Positions 41,353 through 53,351 of a stretch of 64,000 nucleotides of DNA are shown piece by piece (positions within the stretch are counted from its first letter, which is position 1; each line of letters opens with the position of its first letter). The DNA is from Adiantum capillus-veneris (taxonomy: Eukaryota > Streptophyta > Polypodiopsida > Polypodiales > Pteridaceae): assembly GCA_014529385.2 (NCBI GenBank), contig CM043956.1:63180620-63244619 (forward strand), in the 5' to 3' direction. Made by a program: the position numbers and the translations under genes. Under the pieces are notes generated by a model. That model saw nothing but the letters and a program-made list of their open reading frames with translations, was not told the DNA's origin and searched no databases.

Positions 41353-42250
41353 GTGCTTTTGATACCCTAAGGTGTCAAAAAGTTGCTCTAGGAGGCCTTG
41401 TGACTAGTTTTTAGCGTGTTTTTTGTTTGTTTTTTTGCTAGATTTTTTAAAGCGTGTCGTGGAATGGACCGTGTGATAGCTCAAAACGAGCGTATCGGTC
41501 AGAGGGTCGTGCCGTGCTTTACAGCCCTCCGTTTGGTCACTCTATGCCCTCAGAATCCCTAAAACTGTCAATTTCCAGTAGGGAACTAGGCCCAAACTAG
41601 AAAGTCTAAGGGTGCAAGTGGGAAGAGAAAGGAGGAGAGTGGAGGACTTGTCCCACATGCTCTCATTCTCTCTTAAGGGAGTAGGGTATATATATAAGAG
41701 TGAGTCTAGTATATATCATAGGACTGAGGCCTGGGCCTGGGCTTGGGCTTGGGCTTGGGCTTGGGCTTGGGAAAATGATCCCGATCCCGATCTATCTTTT
41801 ATACAAACCAACCCGTCCGTTTTAAGAGTCACGTTTTTTATTTTCGAAAAATTTCGCCGCCCGCTCACTCGCGTTTTTCTATTTCCGAATTGTAGAAAAA
41901 ACGCAGAAATTGTAGAAAATGCAGAAATTACAGAAAATTACAGAAATTGCAGGAAGAATTGCAGAAATTGCAGGAAAAAACGCAGAAAATGCAGAAAATG
42001 CAGAAATTGCAGAAAATTAAAAAAACGCAGAAATGCAGAAAAACGCAGAAATTGAAAACGCCGAACTTGAAAATGCAGAAATTGCGGAAATTGAAAAAAC
42101 GTAGACAATAGCAGAAATTGAAACTTGACAGCAATTGCAGAAAACGCAAAAAACAGAAACCTTCCACACACTCCTTCCCTGCCTTTCCTATGATAGAAAT
42201 TGCACCACAAGGAAGCGTAAAGTGCTAACCGAGCTTAGTGTAAGGCATAT
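41353..42250 (-). other. Leader of the gag-protease element
   Basis: About 900 bp. Contains a hexamer repeat TGGGCT at 41732-41771 and a 260-bp purine-rich array (41885-42145) of GCAGAAATTGCAGAAAAT-type units. No credible ORF; the charged ORFs across the array are repeat translation. It sits where packaging and dimerisation signals are expected. Confidence 0.7.
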
Positions 42251-42267
42251 CCCCGGCAGCGGCGCCA
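42251..42267 (-). other. Primer-binding site, tRNA-Asp type
   Basis: Sense TGGCGCCGCTGCCGGGG, four bases from the 5' LTR; identical to that of G1. Confidence 0.85.
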
Positions 42268-42271
42268 AAAA

Positions 42272-42522
42272 TGTGCGCTCCTTGCCGCACTGTCGAAGCA
42301 AGGGACTTGCCAATACACCGTATGCGAGCCACAAACGGCTCCAAGCACACAACAAGCCTAAACTAGCAAGCTCAAGGAAACAAAGGGTGTGTCACTCACC
42401 GCTCTACGCTCGCCTTCGTGGTGGATTCCTCGCCGCGATGAAGAAGAAGCTGCAGTCGTGCCGCGCTCAACCGCTTCGCCGCCGTCGTGCCTTCGTAATG
42501 CTCGATCGCACACACACTCTCC

Positions 42523-42554
<32 letters not shown>

Positions 42555-42839
42555 AGGAGGTGAAGAAGAAGAAGATGGAGATGGAGCAAGAGCACTCTTC
42601 AATTGCACAAATGAGAGAATGAGTAAAAATTAGGTTTAGTTGGCTTTTATAGGAGCTCACCCCATTCACACTTGGGCGCCCATGCTTAACCAACTAATCC
42701 CTTGAATGTCCAAGTTAAAGTGCGCCTCTCATCGGCGATCACTCTACCTTTCCCTATTGGACCGACAAGCCCGGTACCTGACTCTAAATCATACAACGTT
42801 TATAGATCATAGGGTGTCCGTGTGCCGTGAGGGTTAACA
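42272..42839 (-). repeat. 5' LTR of the gag-protease element (568 bp)
   Basis: Same ends as the 3' LTR. The (CT)n-(CA)n block (sense TG then AG repeats) is at about 42521-42553, in the transcribed region roughly 90-120 bp downstream of the TATA box. Confidence 0.95.
42642..42653 (-). promoter_or_regulatory. TATA box of the gag-protease element 5' LTR
   Basis: Sense CCTATAAAAGCC, identical in both LTRs; predicted start of transcription about 30 bp downstream, near 42615. Confidence 0.7.
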
Positions 42840-42859
42840 CTCGCTGTCGTGGCAAACAT

Positions 42860-44368
42860 GCATTGGACAAGACTGCAACCCATCCTTATAAGACTGCAAC
42901 CCATCCTTGTAATAATTATCACTGGCATACCACTTGACCGTTGGCCACTTAAAATTTGGAAAGTGTGTTCATACTGGTTCTGAACTGGTTCCCACTCTAG
43001 TTGGACCATACTGGTACTGGTTCTGAAATCAGCCTGATCTGATTCTTCAGGTATTGGTTCTGAATCTGGAACTGGTTGCACATGGAAAAGACCAAAAATA
43101 TCTGATTCTGGTATCTCTGGATCATCAACCTCCAGTTCCTTAGTGACTTCTGCTAACCCAATTTCTCTGGTCTCTGAATAATAAAGCTTGATCTTGGCTC
43201 CATTATATACTCCCGGCAACATTAGTCCAGATAAGTCTTTTAATCTGACTGTGCCATTGGAGAAGACCCAATCAACCTCAAAAGGTCTTGCCCAGGCAAT
43301 CTTCAAATTCGGCTTCTTTGGACCCAGTCTTGACTGATAGAGAAGCACTAAGTCTCCTTTCTGGAATTCTCAGACTTTGATTCGGCGATCATGCCAGTGC
43401 TTCCTTCTTTGTTGAACAATATCCTGTTCCAATATAGCTCTTTGTCTGAGCTCATCTAACTGCATCAGTTCATCCAATCTTTTCTTAAGATTATGGTTGA
43501 AGTCTAGTCCATACTTTACAGCCATTCTCAGACTGGGGATTACAAACTCCATAGGAACCACAGCTTCAGTACCATACACCATTCTGAATGGTGTCATTCT
43601 AGTAGTTACCTTATAAGTTGTTCTATAAGCCCAGAGAGCAATCTGAAGCTTCAAATCCCACTGGTCTGGTTTCTTTTGCACTACCTTAGTGAGAATAGTC
43701 TTAATTGTCTTATTGCTACTTTCAGCCTATCCATTGCATCTGGGATAGTAAGGAGTAGATTTTCGATGCTTGGCTGAAAGCATATCCAATAGGATTTCCA
43801 TAGTATCATTGATGAAATGTGTCCCTTGATCGGTCACAATTTCCACTGGACATCCATATCGGCAGACAATATTCTCCAACAGAAACCTTGCAGTTGACTT
43901 GGCTATATTGTCAGGAAGAGCTTTAGCTTCAACCCACTTGGTAACATAACAAGTAGCCATCACAAGGTACTTGTTCTTCCTGGGAGTCACCTTCTTAAAA
44001 GGTCCCATAAAATACAGTCCCCATTTCATGAATACTCCCAATGGTTGTATTGGCATTAAGGGAGTTATGTTTGCAGCTGTTGGTCGGCCCATTCTTTGGC
44101 ATATGTCACAAGTTTTACAAAAGCTTCTGACATCAGAAATCATTGTTTGCCACCATAAACCTGCTTGCAGAATCTTCTTATAGGTCACTTCATTGGAAAA
44201 GTGTCCCCCAGACTCTCCATTATGCGCTTCTGAGATAACTTGCATTCTGCCCTCCATAGGGACACATCTCCGAAGTATACCATCCACACCCAATCGATAA
44301 AGTACTCCCCCAATGATGTAAATTTCAGGCTTTTTATGATCAGAGCCTTCTTCTGATTCTGTTTCCAA
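42860..44368 (-). pseudogene. Integrase of the Tat-like element
   Basis: In sense order: YIIGGVLYRLGVDGILRRCV, zinc-binding H-H-C-C region (AHNGESGGHFS then CKTCDICQRMG), the catalytic core and the C-terminal domain (LLYQSRLGPKKPNLKIAW). The core has GLYFMGPF where the family has D-F-x-G-P: the first catalytic Asp is Tyr (codon 44012-44014). The second motif VTDQGTHF is intact. In-frame stops are TAG at 43727-43729, just before the third catalytic residue (Glu), and TGA at 43370-43372, and a frameshift separates it from RNase H near 44350. It cannot be an active integrase. The nested element starts 15-20 bp after its end. Confidence 0.85.
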
Positions 44369-46881
44369 TCTTCTGGAAAGGCACCTTGGGAAAGGAATTG
44401 ATAAATATCATTCCATACCGGATCCACTGATTCTTCTACTTCTAACTGAAATAAATCAGCATCCACTGGTTCATCTCTCATAGGTGATTCTGAGTATCCT
44501 TCTATCCTTCTGGAAAGAAATTCAGCTCCACAGTGGTTTCGGCCAGGCTTATGGAAAATTCTAAATTCAAATTCCATAAGGAACATCATCCATCTTATCA
44601 GCCTGCCTTGAATAATGACTTTGTTAATCAGAAACAGAAGAGCTTGATGATCAACATAAAAATGGAATAACTTCCCCAATAGGTAATGCCTGAACTTTGT
44701 AGCGCTAAAAACCATTTTGAGGGCTTCTCTTTCAGTAGTCGTATAGCCTTGTTCAGCCTGACTGAATCTCCGACTAGCAAAATAGACCGGATAGTCTGTT
44801 CTGCCATTTGGCTGAGCTAATATTGCCCCCATTGCCAATCCTGAAGTATCGACGTGTACATGAAAAATAATATCCCAATTCGGCTGCCTGAGGACTGGCT
44901 TACTGGTGATGGATTTTTTCAAATTCTGGAAACTCTCCTCACACTCAGCAGTCCAATTGAACTTACTGGTCTTCTTTGTAAGCTCATATAGTGGTACTGC
45001 TTGAGAAGAAAACTTGTGTACAAATCTTCTATAAAAATTCACATACCCCAAGAAAGAAATCAACTCAGTAGCAGTTCTAGGTGCTTTAGCTTGCTGGACA
45101 CATTGTATTTTGTCATTGGCCATTTCTATTCCATTGTGGGAAACCACATGTCCCAGTAGCTGTCCCTTCCAAACCAGAAATACTGATTTAAATGGATTCA
45201 AGAAAATCCTTTTCTCCTGACAGCGTTTAAAAACCATCTCTAGGAATAGAAGGTGTTGTTCCTTAGCTGAATAGACAGTGAAGTCATCCATAAAAATGGA
45301 GAGGAACCGATGAAGAAATTCATTAAACATCTCCATCATACACCGCTGAAAAGTAGCTGGTGCATTGCACAGGCCAAAAGGCATCACTAGATACATGAAT
45401 GCTCCCCACTTAGTGATGAAAGTGGTCTTGGCCCTATCTTCAGGAGCAATCTGTAACTGTTTATAGCCGCTATAACCATCCATGAATCTATACATCTCAT
45501 ATTCTGCGATCTCATCAAGCAACATATCAGTAAAAGGTAAGGGAAACGGATCCTTAATGGTCTGGGCATTTAGTTTCCTATAGTCGACACAAACCCTTAA
45601 TTTCCCATTCTTCTTCGGAACGACGACTATTGGAAATAACCAATCACTACTTGCTACCTCCGTAATGAACCCAGCCTTGAGAAGATTATCAATTTCCTCC
45701 TTGACCTTCTTTGCATAGTTGGGGTTCATCCGGTAGCTTTGCAATCTGACTGGCCTAGCTTCTGGTTTCAGTGGTATTCGGTGTTGACAGACTTCAGGAT
45801 CTACTCCCTTCAAATCTGTATGTTCCCAAGCAAATACATCTTTATAGTTCTGGAACATTTTCCTTGCCTTTTCCTTCATTGCCGGTTTCAGGTGCTTGTT
45901 GACTTTGATCATTTTGGGATTTTCCTCTGATCCCAGGTTCCACTCCTCTACTTCCTGATCATCTGGAAGCAACCAATTTGGTCCTCCTCCTTTTCGTTTG
46001 GTCGGGTCTTCAGCGTAGTCCCAAGAAGGTCCATTCATCTCTGAATCATTATTCTGATTCAGTGGATACTCTTCAGAATATACTAATTCTTCTATTTTAC
46101 CAGTATCAGCTGGTTCCTCCATTCTTCCAGTTAGCTGAACGGTTCTTTCCCCTGTATTGTCTTCAGTAAACTGATTAGGGAATTGTCTCTTCTGCTTGTC
46201 AGCTTGTTCTTTGTTTAGTAGGACTGCATTCAAATCAATTTCTGCCAAAGGAAAGATGTTCATTGCTGCTAGCATTCGCTCAATTTTCTTAGCTCGGTAT
46301 TTCTGACACAATTCCTTCGGCCTCAGTTCCTTTTTCCAGCTCCTGGTGTTGTTGGTCTGGATTTTAATTCTGCCACTAGCCCCTTCTATGGTTAAGGTCT
46401 GGTTTGCGTAGTCATGAACAGCATGTGCTGTTCTTAACCATGGTCGGCCTAATAGCATTCCATATGCTCCCTGTACATCCAAAACTAGGAAACTAGTTTT
46501 GAATTTTTCCCTCCCAACTCTTATCTGCATGTTTTCAATCATGCCCGTCGCTTGTACGACTCGATGATCCGCCATTCTTACTTTGAATGGTGTTGGTTTC
46601 GTGTTAGTGATACCCATTCTTTGCTAAAGATGGGCTCCCATTATGTTGACTCCTGCTCCCCCATCCAATATGACGCTTGAGAGAGGTTCCCACTGCTTCC
46701 TGACCTTGTAATCTACCTGAATAAGTGGAACTTCATCATCCCGGACAGCCGTCAGGTCCACTGTTCTGGCCTCTGCCTCAGTCTTCCTGCGTTGTCTGAT
46801 AAAGTTGGCCACCTCAGGTAAGGTCTTTCTTATATCATCCAGCTCTACACTTAGCTTTTGGATTAAAGCACAAATTTTCAC
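44185..46881 (-). pseudogene. Protease, reverse transcriptase and RNase H of the Tat-like element
   Basis: The protease starts in the 46881-46624 frame with ILDGGAGVNIM; a TAG at 46624-46626 is followed in frame by an 810-codon ORF with the protease C-half (GMLLGRPWLR), an acidic linker, RT blocks (IPLKPEARPVRLQSYRMNP, ITEVASSDWLFPIVVVPKKNG, RVCVDYRKLNAQTIKDPFPL, DGYSGYKQLQIAPED, YLVMPFGLCNAPATFQRC, IFMDDFTVYS with both Asp of the FMDD motif) and RNase H (HVDTSGLAMGAIL, TTTEREALKMVF, FYVDHQALLFL). Apart from the single TAG, RT and RNase H are intact through about residue 740. Gag (frame 2) and pol (frame 0) are in different phases, meeting at about 46911-46922. Confidence 0.9.
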
Positions 46882-46910
46882 CTGAATTTTCTCTCGCTCC
46901 TGGTCAGCTC

Positions 46911-48839
46911 CTAGTCAGACTGATTGTCAGAGCTTGAAGAACTAGTGACTTCACACTGCCATTTTTCTTTATCAATACTACTCTTTCCTTCCACTCCCAT
47001 TTCATCAGCTAGTCCATGTACTACAGCCAGCATGGTCTCTGTCATGGCCGATACTGACTGATCTTTATCAGTTGATTGGGCTAGTATCTTCTGAATGACT
47101 CTAGCCTCGGAACTTTCTAGCTGCTTTGGCAGCTTCTTAGCTAAATCCTCTGTGATTTTAGCTGCTAGTTCCCGCTGCTCTTGCCACTCATCTACCACCT
47201 TTTCTTTACCTTTGGCCTTCCAAACTTCCCTTTGCTGGGCCCACTTGCTGCTGTTAGGATTAGCTGGTACTTTTGAAATGTATGAAATTTCTTCAATGAT
47301 CACTCCCTTGCTCGTGGTAACTACTCTGACTGGGACTGGCTCTGGTGCCTTAGCCTCAGTAGCAGTCGTTACTGGTGCATCTGGACATTGGGATGCAAAA
47401 TGACCATACTTTACACAGGTGTAGCAATTCATGCTCCTGGTGTGGAAGTTGCTTCTTCCTCTTCCTCTGCCCATTCCTTGTTGGTATCTGCCACGTCCTT
47501 GACCAGTACCATTGGTACCTGGTCCCTCTTCTTGTGCTACTTTCATTAGCTCTGCCTTCACCGGTTCAGTGTAGGCAACCAATGATAGATCCTTTCCTTT
47601 CTTAAAATGGTGAATTCGGATGCCACAATTATTCCATAGGTGACCGAAGGCCTTGCAGTAGGTACATTGTGGGCATTCCATGGAGATGTGGTCCTTGGAT
47701 TTACATCTTGAACACCAAGTCTCCATCTTCCGGACCGGCTGTCTTGTGTGGCTAATCTCTGCAATCTTCCTAGCCATTTCTTCAATTTTCTTGGTCTGTG
47801 ATCCTTTCTTTGATTTTTCCTTTGTCCATTCATTGGAGCTGCTCTCGGAACTGCTGGATGTTGCACTGGAATCAGATGCTTCAGTAGCCGAACTACTGCT
47901 ATTGGTCCTTCTCTTCTTGTGGCTCTTTTCTTTCTTAGCCTGCTGTTCCAGTTTTAATGCTCGCTGGACCAGATCATTGAATTTCTTTGTAGGGGCTGGT
48001 ACTTCTTGTTCTCTCAGCCTCTTGCTTTTGAACCCATTCAGAAACCATGCCCTCAACCTATTCTCAAACGGTGGTTCTTGCAACTGTCTGGTCAGTTCTT
48101 TGATCTTTTCGACATAGCTGCGGACTGACAAATTCCTCTATTTGATTTGATCCAATTCATAGAGAATATCCTCATCTCCTCGATTGTTGGAATATTCCAA
48201 CCTGAAGGCCTTAAGTAATTTATTATATGATCTCAGCTGGCATGCAGGGTAATGGTAATACCATATCCTTGCTGCTTCCTTCAAGGTTTGTGGAAAGTAT
48301 TCCCCCCAATAATCTTCATCAATATTTTTTAGTTCAGCATACTGCTCAAAATCTTGTATGTGAACATCAGGATCATCCTTTTTCCCTCCTTTGAACATGG
48401 GAAAGGAAATCTTCAGGGAGGCGGTGTAATCATTTCGATTACTGTTGATCCCGCCAGTTCTCTTCTTGGCTTCAGACTGACGCTTGGGAGCCTTCTTGCA
48501 ATTATCAGTGTCAGCATCCCAATCAATCTCTGTCTCTGTCTCAGTATCAATATCTTCTCTGTTTTGTCTGCTAGAAGTATGGTGACTTCCCTTTCTGCCT
48601 TTGATATGCTAATCTTTCTGGAGAGACCGAGAAATCTTGGAACTCTTTGCCTTTCGTGCTTCCCATTCTACCCGTCTGCGTCGAGAATGACTAGAGTGCT
48701 GTGAGTCCTGAGCCTCAGTGTCAGTCATTTTCTCTTGCTTGGGGTCAGACTCTCCTCCTGACTCCTCAAGAATGGGGTCCACACGATTGGTAGATTTCAG
48801 GCCACGATTGGATTTTGGTGCCATCGCTGAAAACTTCAA
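46911..48839 (-). pseudogene. gag of the Tat-like element
   Basis: One frame from 48839 (MKFSAMAPKSNRG) to a TAG at 46911, about 640 codons, with internal stops at 48609 and 48138. Domains: a basic, Glu/Ser-rich N-terminus; capsid-like core with EAARIWYYHYPA and LLKAFRLEYSN; a Ser-rich linker; zinc knuckles WCSRCKSKDHISMEC, a second CTYCKAFGHLWNNC, and CYTCVKYGHFASQC; then a helical C-terminus. Three CCHC-type knuckles is more than the usual one or two. Two stops make it non-functional. Confidence 0.85.
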
Positions 48840-48872
48840 CTGGGAGAAGAGTCTTTCATTCCACGAGCTTCA

Positions 48873-48894
48873 GCTCGAGCCACCGTAATCGCCA
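48873..48894 (-). other. Primer-binding site of the Tat-like element
   Basis: Sense TGGCGATTACGGTGGCTCGA, three bases from the 5' LTR. It begins with the obligatory TGG, but I could not match it with confidence to a particular tRNA. Confidence 0.6.
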
Positions 48895-48897
48895 AAA

Positions 48898-49341
48898 TGG
48901 AATTGGAGTTGATCTCTTGAGTAATTCCAGTGTTGAAGGATTTCAGCTACTCGTGTGGAAAGATTTCAGACAGCAGACTAGACAAAAATCAGAGACTAGA
49001 CTGAAATGTGGATACTGGAATGAGAATCAGATTCAGATTCAAAAAACTATTGGGAAGTAAGTATCACTGAATATATACCATGATTGAGATTACAGCGAAT
49101 ATGATTACAGAGAAAAAGTATAGCCAACAACACTGCCACTGATGTTCAAGTGCAATTATAGCCCAAAGCGCTAATACAAGTGATTACAATTGCCAACCCG
49201 ATATCAATGTAATGGGCCCTATTTATATGCTTCGGGTTTACAGTAGTAATTACTCTAGTAATTACTAAGTGATTCGCTGCCCATCTTCTAAGAACACGTT
49301 CCCACATGGTGACTTTCGAGTCGTCTATTCAGTCGTCTACA
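48898..49341 (-). repeat. 5' LTR of the Tat-like element (444 bp)
   Basis: Plus-strand TGGAATTGGAG...CGTCTACA, aligned with 29452-29918 with scattered substitutions and several small indels. TATA box at 49218-49230 (sense GCATATAAATAGG). Confidence 0.9.
49218..49230 (-). promoter_or_regulatory. TATA box of the Tat-like 5' LTR
   Basis: Sense GCATATAAATAGG, conserved in both LTRs. No dinucleotide tract follows it, unlike the other LTRs in this window. Confidence 0.65.
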
Positions 49342-49690
<349 letters not shown>

Positions 49691-50128
49691 TATAGTGGAA
49701 AGTATTGGGTGTGTTGCAGTCAATTGTGGTCACCTTTTGATAAGTAATATCATCACAATGTAATCCTTCAATGGTATAAAGTTGTACCCACCTAACAAGG
49801 AATGATGTGGAATGCAACATTGTTGCATCTTGAGCTGTGAAACATGAGAAACAAAAATAAAAGGTACACGCGCATCATCGTCGCATCGCCGCCATTGACA
49901 TCGTCATCGACATAGAGTTAGATTCAACAGATAAAGATTTGCAGATTTCATGATACAAAACAAAACATGGAGCCAAAATAGACCCACAATTATGCTAGAT
50001 GGATCAAATTATAAAGCCTGACATTTGTAAAAATTCATCGCTAAATTTTTTGAAATCCATCAACTATATGACTCTGCAAGTAAAGCACAAGGTAAATGTA
50101 TTATAATATAGTGTGTTCACCTCACCAT
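49691..50128. other. Unassigned spacer
   Basis: AT-rich; no ORF, LTR or repeat recognised. Confidence 0.5.
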
Positions 50129-50354
50129 TGTTGGAATTAGCGTCGCAGGAAACACACACAGCTTGGAGAAGACAAAGGTAGCTCAAGGCACACAATGGAG
50201 AGTATTACTTAGTGTGCAATGGAAAGAGAAATAGCACTAGGATGAATGGAGGTATTTACAATGCACGGGGGAAAAAACCTCTTAGAGAGGGAAAAAATGC
50301 CCCGGTGGTCCTAAGTGTGTTCACAAACATCACTACCACACGTACATGGTAACA
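50129..50354 (-). repeat. 3' LTR of copia B (226 bp)
   Basis: Sense TGTTACCATGTACGTG...CTAATTCCAACA, preceded by a polypurine tract CCAGGGGGGATT. A TATA-like TTGTAAATACC is near 50260. Aligned with the copia A LTR. Confidence 0.85.
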
Positions 50355-52650
50355 AATCCCCCCTGGAGTGATGCGGTGAACGAGAGTTGGCACATGAGTA
50401 AAGGGAAGTGTCATGCTCTGAGGACATGATCGATCCACAAAGGGGAGTAAGCCCAAAGCTTTGCGTAAAGCTTCAAACTTCTCACGAGACAATGCCTTTG
50501 TGAAAAGATTTGCAAGGTTGTCCTGTGTTGGCACATAAGCCAAGTTGATCTCTATTTTGCTGAGAGCCTCTCCCTGACATAGTGGTAATGCACCTCAATG
50601 TGCTTTGTGCAAGCATGAAAAACTGGGTTCCTCGAAATTGCCAATGCGCTCTGACTGTCAGTGTAGATAGTGTTTGCAGTGTCCTGTCCAACACCCAAAT
50701 CAGCCATACGGCGTTTGAGCCATACACACTCAACCGTAGCTGTGAAGACTACCCTGTACTCAGCCTCACAACTAGAAGTGGCCACAGAAGGTTGCTTCTT
50801 GCTCAACCATGATATACATGAAGTGCCAAGCATAAAACAAAAACCACTTGTGGACACTCGCGTGTCAAAACAACCAGCCCGATCTGAGTCCAAAAAGCAT
50901 GTAAATCTAGCGGCAATGATCCCCCCTTGGGATAAAACAAGCCAAGATGTAAATTGCCACTCAAGTAGCGAAAAATCCTCTTAAAATCCTGCCAATTCTT
51001 TGACCTTGGGTTATGCATAAATCTGATGACCTGTGAAACTGCAAATGAATATCCGGCCTCGTGTTGCATACATAAATGAGTCATCCAATACCAGTTTGAT
51101 AAAGAGTGACATAAGCATGATCACCAGCATCATGTAGACTCAACTTTGGACCTGTTTCCATGGGAGTGGCAATAGGTTTGCAATCCTCAAGTCCAAACTT
51201 ACATAACAATGTCTCTATGTAACTTTTCTGACACAAGGCAATACCACTGTCACATCGCTTAAACTGTATGCCTAAGTAATGATGCAACAACCCAAATCTT
51301 TCATCTTGAAAGTAGCATTCAAATCAATCTTAAATTTAGCAATATGAGGCCAGTGATCAACAAATCATCCACATAAAGAACAATAATGAGAAGTACATTG
51401 CCCTCACGCTTGACATACAATGTGCTTTCTGTTGGACTGTTACGAAAGCTTCGTTTGACCAAATGATTGTCAGATTTCTCATACCAAGCACGAGGATATT
51501 GCTTCAACCCATACAAAGCCTTCTTACATCTGCACACTTTGTCCTCTTGTCCTTTCTTAACAAAACTGCGAGGCTACGTTACATAAACTTCCTCAAATAT
51601 GTCACCATTCAAGAAAGCAGTAACAATGTCTGATTGATGTACATCCCAACCATAATGAGGTGCCAATGCACATAGAAAATGAACAGTAGTTATACGACAA
51701 GTGAGAGAAAAAGTTTCTTCATAATCTATGCCTTTTTGTTGCGGATAGCCTTTTGCAACAAGTCGAGCCTTATGGCGGTCAACCCCACTTTGTACCAATG
51801 GCCTTTTTGATAGAGGCAAATCACATAAACTCCATGTGTCATTTTCTATAAATGCATCATATTCTGGTTGCATGGCAGCCATCCAATTTTCTACATTTTG
51901 TGCTTCATCAAAAGACAGAGGTTCCTTATCATCATGTAGGCTAGACACAGCCAAAGCATAACAATCTGATGCATTAGATGCATGGCAATAACTTGAACGA
52001 ATACGACTAGACAAAGGTGCATCCAATTTACTCTCATGCAAAGTATGCACCAGCCATTTTGGCATACCTCTAGCTTGCTCATTTTCAGCCCTTTCCTGAT
52101 CAAGTACATCATGTACATCTGCATCAGTAATAGGCTGATCTGTAACATCTTTAGAAACCCCCATAGGCTGTATATTTTCCTCATTGGAATTTACATTCGT
52201 ATTTCCACCACTGAAAAGAGGCAACAAAGTGTTATAAATGTCTTGTGAGCTTACATTATTGTTTCTAGTACATGACAACAAGGACTGAACAGAATCTTCC
52301 ACAAACACAACATCGCGTGAAACCAGAATACGCTTTGTTGTGGAGATGTTGTGGATGGTACAACATGTAACCTTTGCTTTCAGCACTATAACCAACAAAA
52401 ATACGTTTGAGAGCCTTATCATCCAATTTTTTGCGTTGTGTTCGTGGCACCAAAGCATATGCCAAACATCCAAAAACACGCATTTGCTCAATAGAAGGCT
52501 TTCTATCATGCCATGCTTCACATGGAGTAATAAACTGCAAAGCATTCGTAGGACACTTGTTTAGTACATAAGTGACACACATGATGGCCTCAAGCCAAAA
52601 ATTATGCGGCTCATCCATAGGCAAAACTATGCTTCCTGACATCAATTAAT
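50355..52650 (-). pseudogene. Copia B integrase C-terminus, reverse transcriptase and RNase H (5'-truncated)
   Basis: Sense order: integrase C-terminus (NFWLEAIMCVTYVLNKCP, RVFGCLAYALVPRTQR, FVGYSAESKGYMLYHP, LVSRDVVFVED), a long linker, RT (NVENWMAAMQPEYDAFIEN, DRHKARLVAKGYPQQKGIDY, DIVTAFLNGDIFEEVYV, KKALYGLKQYPRAWYEK, IVLYVDDLLITG with the YVDD active site, HYLGIQFKR), and RNase H ending VHYHYVRERL and AYVPTQDNLANLFTKAL. At least six frames or stops break it. Gag, protease and the integrase core are missing: the match stops at about 52650. Confidence 0.9.
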
Positions 52651-52671
52651 CAGCCTCTAGCATGAGCATAT

Positions 52672-53351
52672 CAAAGAGATCCATGTCCAACATTCTGTGT
52701 GTGTCTCTAGGGAGTAGGACCCTTTTTACCTCTGTCTACATAGACTATGACAACACCTACTGTGTCTCACTAGAGAAATCCCGCTCCACCTCTATCTCTA
52801 TAGAGTCTACTTTTCCTTTGATTGCCTACTACAATCCACTCACCTGCTAGCTACTCAACCTTGATGCTTGCTTGATTACTCTAACACACACACATACTCC
52901 CAAGCTGATTATGAGCTACAAAAAGCTTTGCAATTCATGCTCAATTTCTAATGCAGGTTTGATTCCCATGCAATGCTGCTCCATGCCCAGTTTCTACTGC
53001 CTTCAATTTCTTGCTCGATTGATTCCGTGACCTCCAACGCTCACTCTTCTTGCTCACAAGTTTCTAGAACTACCCCCTTCTCCTTTTTATTGCTCTGTTG
53101 CTCGAGCCTGTCTCAAATGGTAGAGATGAAAAGGGTGAAAGAGTATAGTGGTGCGCGGATGCGTGTGTACGCGGTAAGTGCAGAGAGAAGGAGAAGAGAC
53201 GTGCAATGTGCTGTGTGGGTGGAACAACACTCTAGATTGAGAGGCTCCTTATTATTTGTATATGAACTAGAATAAGGATGGTGTAGAAAGTGGGTGGCTG
53301 GAGACCGAATGTCCGGCCTTGGGTTAAGGCACTTCGCCTTTAATCCTAACA
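52672..53351 (-). repeat. LTR-like block (tentative)
   Basis: The upper end (sense TGTTAGGATTAAAGGCGAAG) followed by ACCTCCCACTTAAAAG looks like a copia LTR boundary. The region contains direct repeats of TCTATAGAGTC/CTCTACC-type words, and a TATA-like ATTTGTATATGAAC near 53250. I could not find a matching TG end or a target duplication on the lower side, so its extent is a guess. Confidence 0.3.

Larger units (their letters stand above)
33997..42839 (-). mobile_element. Young non-autonomous LTR element encoding only Gag and protease
   Basis: 8,843 bp with LTRs 33997-34562 and 42272-42839, target duplication ctcgc (33992-33996 and 42840-42844), tRNA-Asp-type primer-binding site (42251-42267), leader, a 1,235-codon gag (41352-37645), a 483-codon protease ORF in the same frame (37623-36172), 1.6 kb of non-coding sequence and a polypurine tract. 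There is no RT, RNase H or integrase, so it depends on enzymes from an autonomous relative. I count four transitions and one CA-unit difference between the LTRs, so the insertion is recent. Same family as G1 at the left edge. Confidence 0.95.
29452..49341 (-). mobile_element. Tat/Athila-like Ty3 retrotransposon with an extra 3' ORF, interrupted by a nested element
   Basis: Complete element in the minus direction: 5' LTR 48898-49341, primer-binding site 48873-48894, gag, protease-RT-RNase H, integrase, a large extra ORF, polypurine tract 29919-29935 and 3' LTR 29452-29918. Target duplications gtgtg at 29447-29451 and 49342-49346. Without the nested insertion it is about 11.0 kb. The RT motif FMDDF and RNase H wording TTTEREALKMVF, KFRHYLLG, YVDHQALLFL place it near the Tat/Athila group. 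The LTRs differ in several places and in length (467 vs 444 bp), and every coding region carries stops, so it is considerably older than the element nested in it. Confidence 0.9.

Noticed and set aside
42251-42267. tRNA gene fragment
   Set aside because: The tRNA-3'-end-like sequences at 7594, 42251, 10133 and 48873 lack a tRNA body and lie next to LTRs, so they are primer-binding sites.
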